Origin: Streptosporangiaceae bacterium
Lineage (GTDB): Bacteria > Actinomycetota > Actinomycetes > Streptosporangiales > Streptosporangiaceae
Length of the DNA stretch: 6,734 nt
Reading direction: 5' to 3'
NCBI GenBank assembly: GCA_030040815.1
Contig: JASHSZ010000200.1
Coordinates: 1 to 6,734, forward strand
The translations under genes were made by a program, and so were the position numbers. Of the stretch, positions 5,377 through 6,734 are shown one piece after another. A model generated the notes under the pieces. The model was not told the DNA's origin. It ran no database searches and saw only the letters and a program-made list of their open reading frames with translations. Position 1 is the stretch's first letter. Each line of letters starts with the position of its first letter.

Positions 5377-6734
5377 ATGACGCTCCCCTCCGGCATCCCC
5401 ATCGACGAGCTCGATCCCAGCATCCGCCCGCAAGACGACCTGTTCCGACACGCAACCGGCCGGTGGCTTGCGCGGACCGAAATCCCCGCCGACATGGCTC
5501 GCTACGGCACGTTCCAGCTTCTGACCGAAGAGGCTGAGAAAGCGGTGCGCCAGATCGTGGAAGAGGCCGCATCGGCACCAGAAGCCAGTGCGGAGCGGAA
5601 GTTCGGAGACCTGTATGCCAGCTTCATGGACGCCGACCGAGCAGAGCAGCTCGGCTCGCAGCCCATCAGCGGGATGCTCGCGGCGGCGCGCGCCGTTACC
5701 TCCATTCCCGAGCTGCTCGAGACGCTCGGGCGGCTGGAGCGACTGGGAATCGGGGGCCTCTACCACCTCTATGTCGATCCCGATCCCGGCAACCCGGAGC
5801 GTTACCTGGTGTATTTCGAGCAGGCTGCTCTCTCGCTGCCGGACGAGAGCTACTACCGCGAGGAGCGGTTTGCTCGTGTCCGTGACGCGTTCGTCGGTCA
5901 TGTTCAGCGCATGTTCGAGCTGGCCGGGTTGCCGGACGCCGACCAGGCAGCGGGCCGTGTGTTCGCGCTGGAGACGGCCGTGGCTGGGCACCACTGGGAC
6001 AACGTCACGAGCCGCGACAGCAAGAAGACTTACAACCTCCGCACGTGGACCGACGCCTTGTGTGTCGGGCCGGACCTGCGCGGGTGGCTGGCGGCCCTGG
6101 GTCCGCCCGCTGGCGCCTTCGACGAGCTCGTGCTCCGCCAGCCGAGCTACAGCGCAGGGCTGGCCTTGCTGCTCACCGACGAGCACATGCCGGCGTGGCG
6201 GGACTGGCTGTGCTGGCAGGTGATCCACAGCGCCGCCGGGTACCTGTCGGAAGCATTTGTCCAGGAGAACTTCGACTTTTATGGCCGCACCTTGACCGGC
6301 ACCCCGGAGCTGCGTGAGCGCTGGAAGCGCGGTGTGGCACTGGTACAGGAGGCGATGGGGGAGGCCGTCGGGCAAGCCTACGTAGGCCGACACTTCGCGC
6401 CGGCGGCCAGGGAGCGGATGGATGTCATGGTGGCGAACCTCATCGAGGCATACCGCTTGAGCATCGAGGAGCTCGACTGGATGGGACCAGACACCCGTCG
6501 GCGGGCCCTGGACAAGCTCGGAAGATTCATGCCGAAGATCGGCTACCCCGTTCGGTGGCGCGACTACTCCAGCCTGCGGATCGACCCGACGGATCTCATG
6601 GCCAACGTGCTTGCCGCGCATGCATTCGAGCTCCACCGCCAGCTGAACAAGATCGGCAAGCCGGTCGACCGCGACGAATGGTGGATGACGCCCCAGACCG
6701 TCGACGCCTACTACAGCCCCGGCCTGAACGAGAT
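5377..6734 (+). CDS. M13 family zinc metallopeptidase (neprilysin/PepO/Zmp1-like), 3' part missing
   Basis: The visible 452 codons give MTLPSGIPIDELDPSIRPQD followed by DLFRHATGRWLARTEIPAD, the conserved opening of the M13 N-terminal domain. Further matches are KFGDLYASFMDADRAE, the DESYYREERF region, HHWDNVTSRDSKKTYN, LSEAFVQENFDFYGRTLTG, and VDAYYSPGLNE at the right edge, the segment that normally comes shortly before the HExxH zinc site. Bacterial members are about 630-680 residues, so about two thirds is present and the catalytic motifs are outside the window. There is no signal peptide or membrane anchor, so it is probably cytoplasmic or exported by a non-Sec route, as debated for mycobacterial Zmp1. 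It should cleave small peptides. It is divergent from the ABC operon. The start is the only sensible ATG, probably leaderless. A 466-codon open frame on the opposite strand is a shadow. Confidence 0.95.
   Translation, partial: MTLPSGIPIDELDPSIRPQDDLFRHATGRWLARTEIPADMARYGTFQLLTEEAEKAVRQIVEEAASAPEASAERKFGDLYASFMDADRAEQLGSQPISGMLAAARAVTSIPELLETLGRLERLGIGGLYHLYVDPDPGNPERYLVYFEQAALSLPDESYYREERFARVRDAFVGHVQRMFELAGLPDADQAAGRVFALETAVAGHHWDNVTSRDSKKTYNLRTWTDALCVGPDLRGWLAALGPPAGAFDELVLRQPSYSAGLALLLTDEHMPAWRDWLCWQVIHSAAGYLSEAFVQENFDFYGRTLTGTPELRERWKRGVALVQEAMGEAVGQAYVGRHFAPAARERMDVMVANLIEAYRLSIEELDWMGPDTRRRALDKLGRFMPKIGYPVRWRDYSSLRIDPTDLMANVLAAHAFELHRQLNKIGKPVDRDEWWMTPQTVDAYYSPGLNE

Noticed and set aside
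5236..6636. 466-codon open frame on the minus strand
   Set aside because: It lies fully antisense to the M13 peptidase frame, whose translation is clearly conserved. Long antisense frames are common in high-GC genes, and the translated product shows no recognisable domain.

Overview
The window is high-GC DNA with codon choice, divergent short intergenic regions and gene families typical of an actinomycete (Streptomyces, Pseudonocardiaceae or a relative). The genus cannot be fixed from the sequence. I saw no TTA leucine codon in the genes called here, so bldA-type control is unlikely.

Left part (1-1419). Two small minus-strand genes lie here: a tautomerase-superfamily enzyme cut by the left edge (1-308, GTG start followed by the catalytic proline) and a DUF302-like protein (487-1023). 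Each has its own upstream region. Those regions share a 23-bp partly palindromic motif that I found three times (364-386, 1120-1142, 1153-1175), which suggests that one unidentified regulator controls both genes. A 28-codon ORF with a good ribosome binding site sits on the plus strand of the 396-base gap between 1024 and 1419; it may be a gene remnant.

Middle part (1385-5240). A compact four-gene minus-strand operon encodes, in order of transcription, an ABC exporter ATPase, an ABC-2 type permease, a HisKA_3 sensor kinase and a NarL/LuxR-type response regulator. The genes overlap by 1 to 4 bases or are separated by only a few bases. The likely role is export of, or defence against, a membrane-active or antibiotic compound, with the two-component system reporting on it. 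A hairpin just after the regulator gene may end the transcript. A 7+7 bp inverted repeat lies over a candidate -10 box ahead of the ATPase gene.

Right part (5377-6734). A divergent plus-strand gene encodes an M13 (neprilysin/PepO/Zmp1-like) zinc metallopeptidase. It runs off the right edge before its zinc-binding motif. A TACGCT box six bases before its ATG and the lack of a ribosome binding site suggest a leaderless mRNA.

No mobile element, CRISPR array, tRNA or rRNA was seen.
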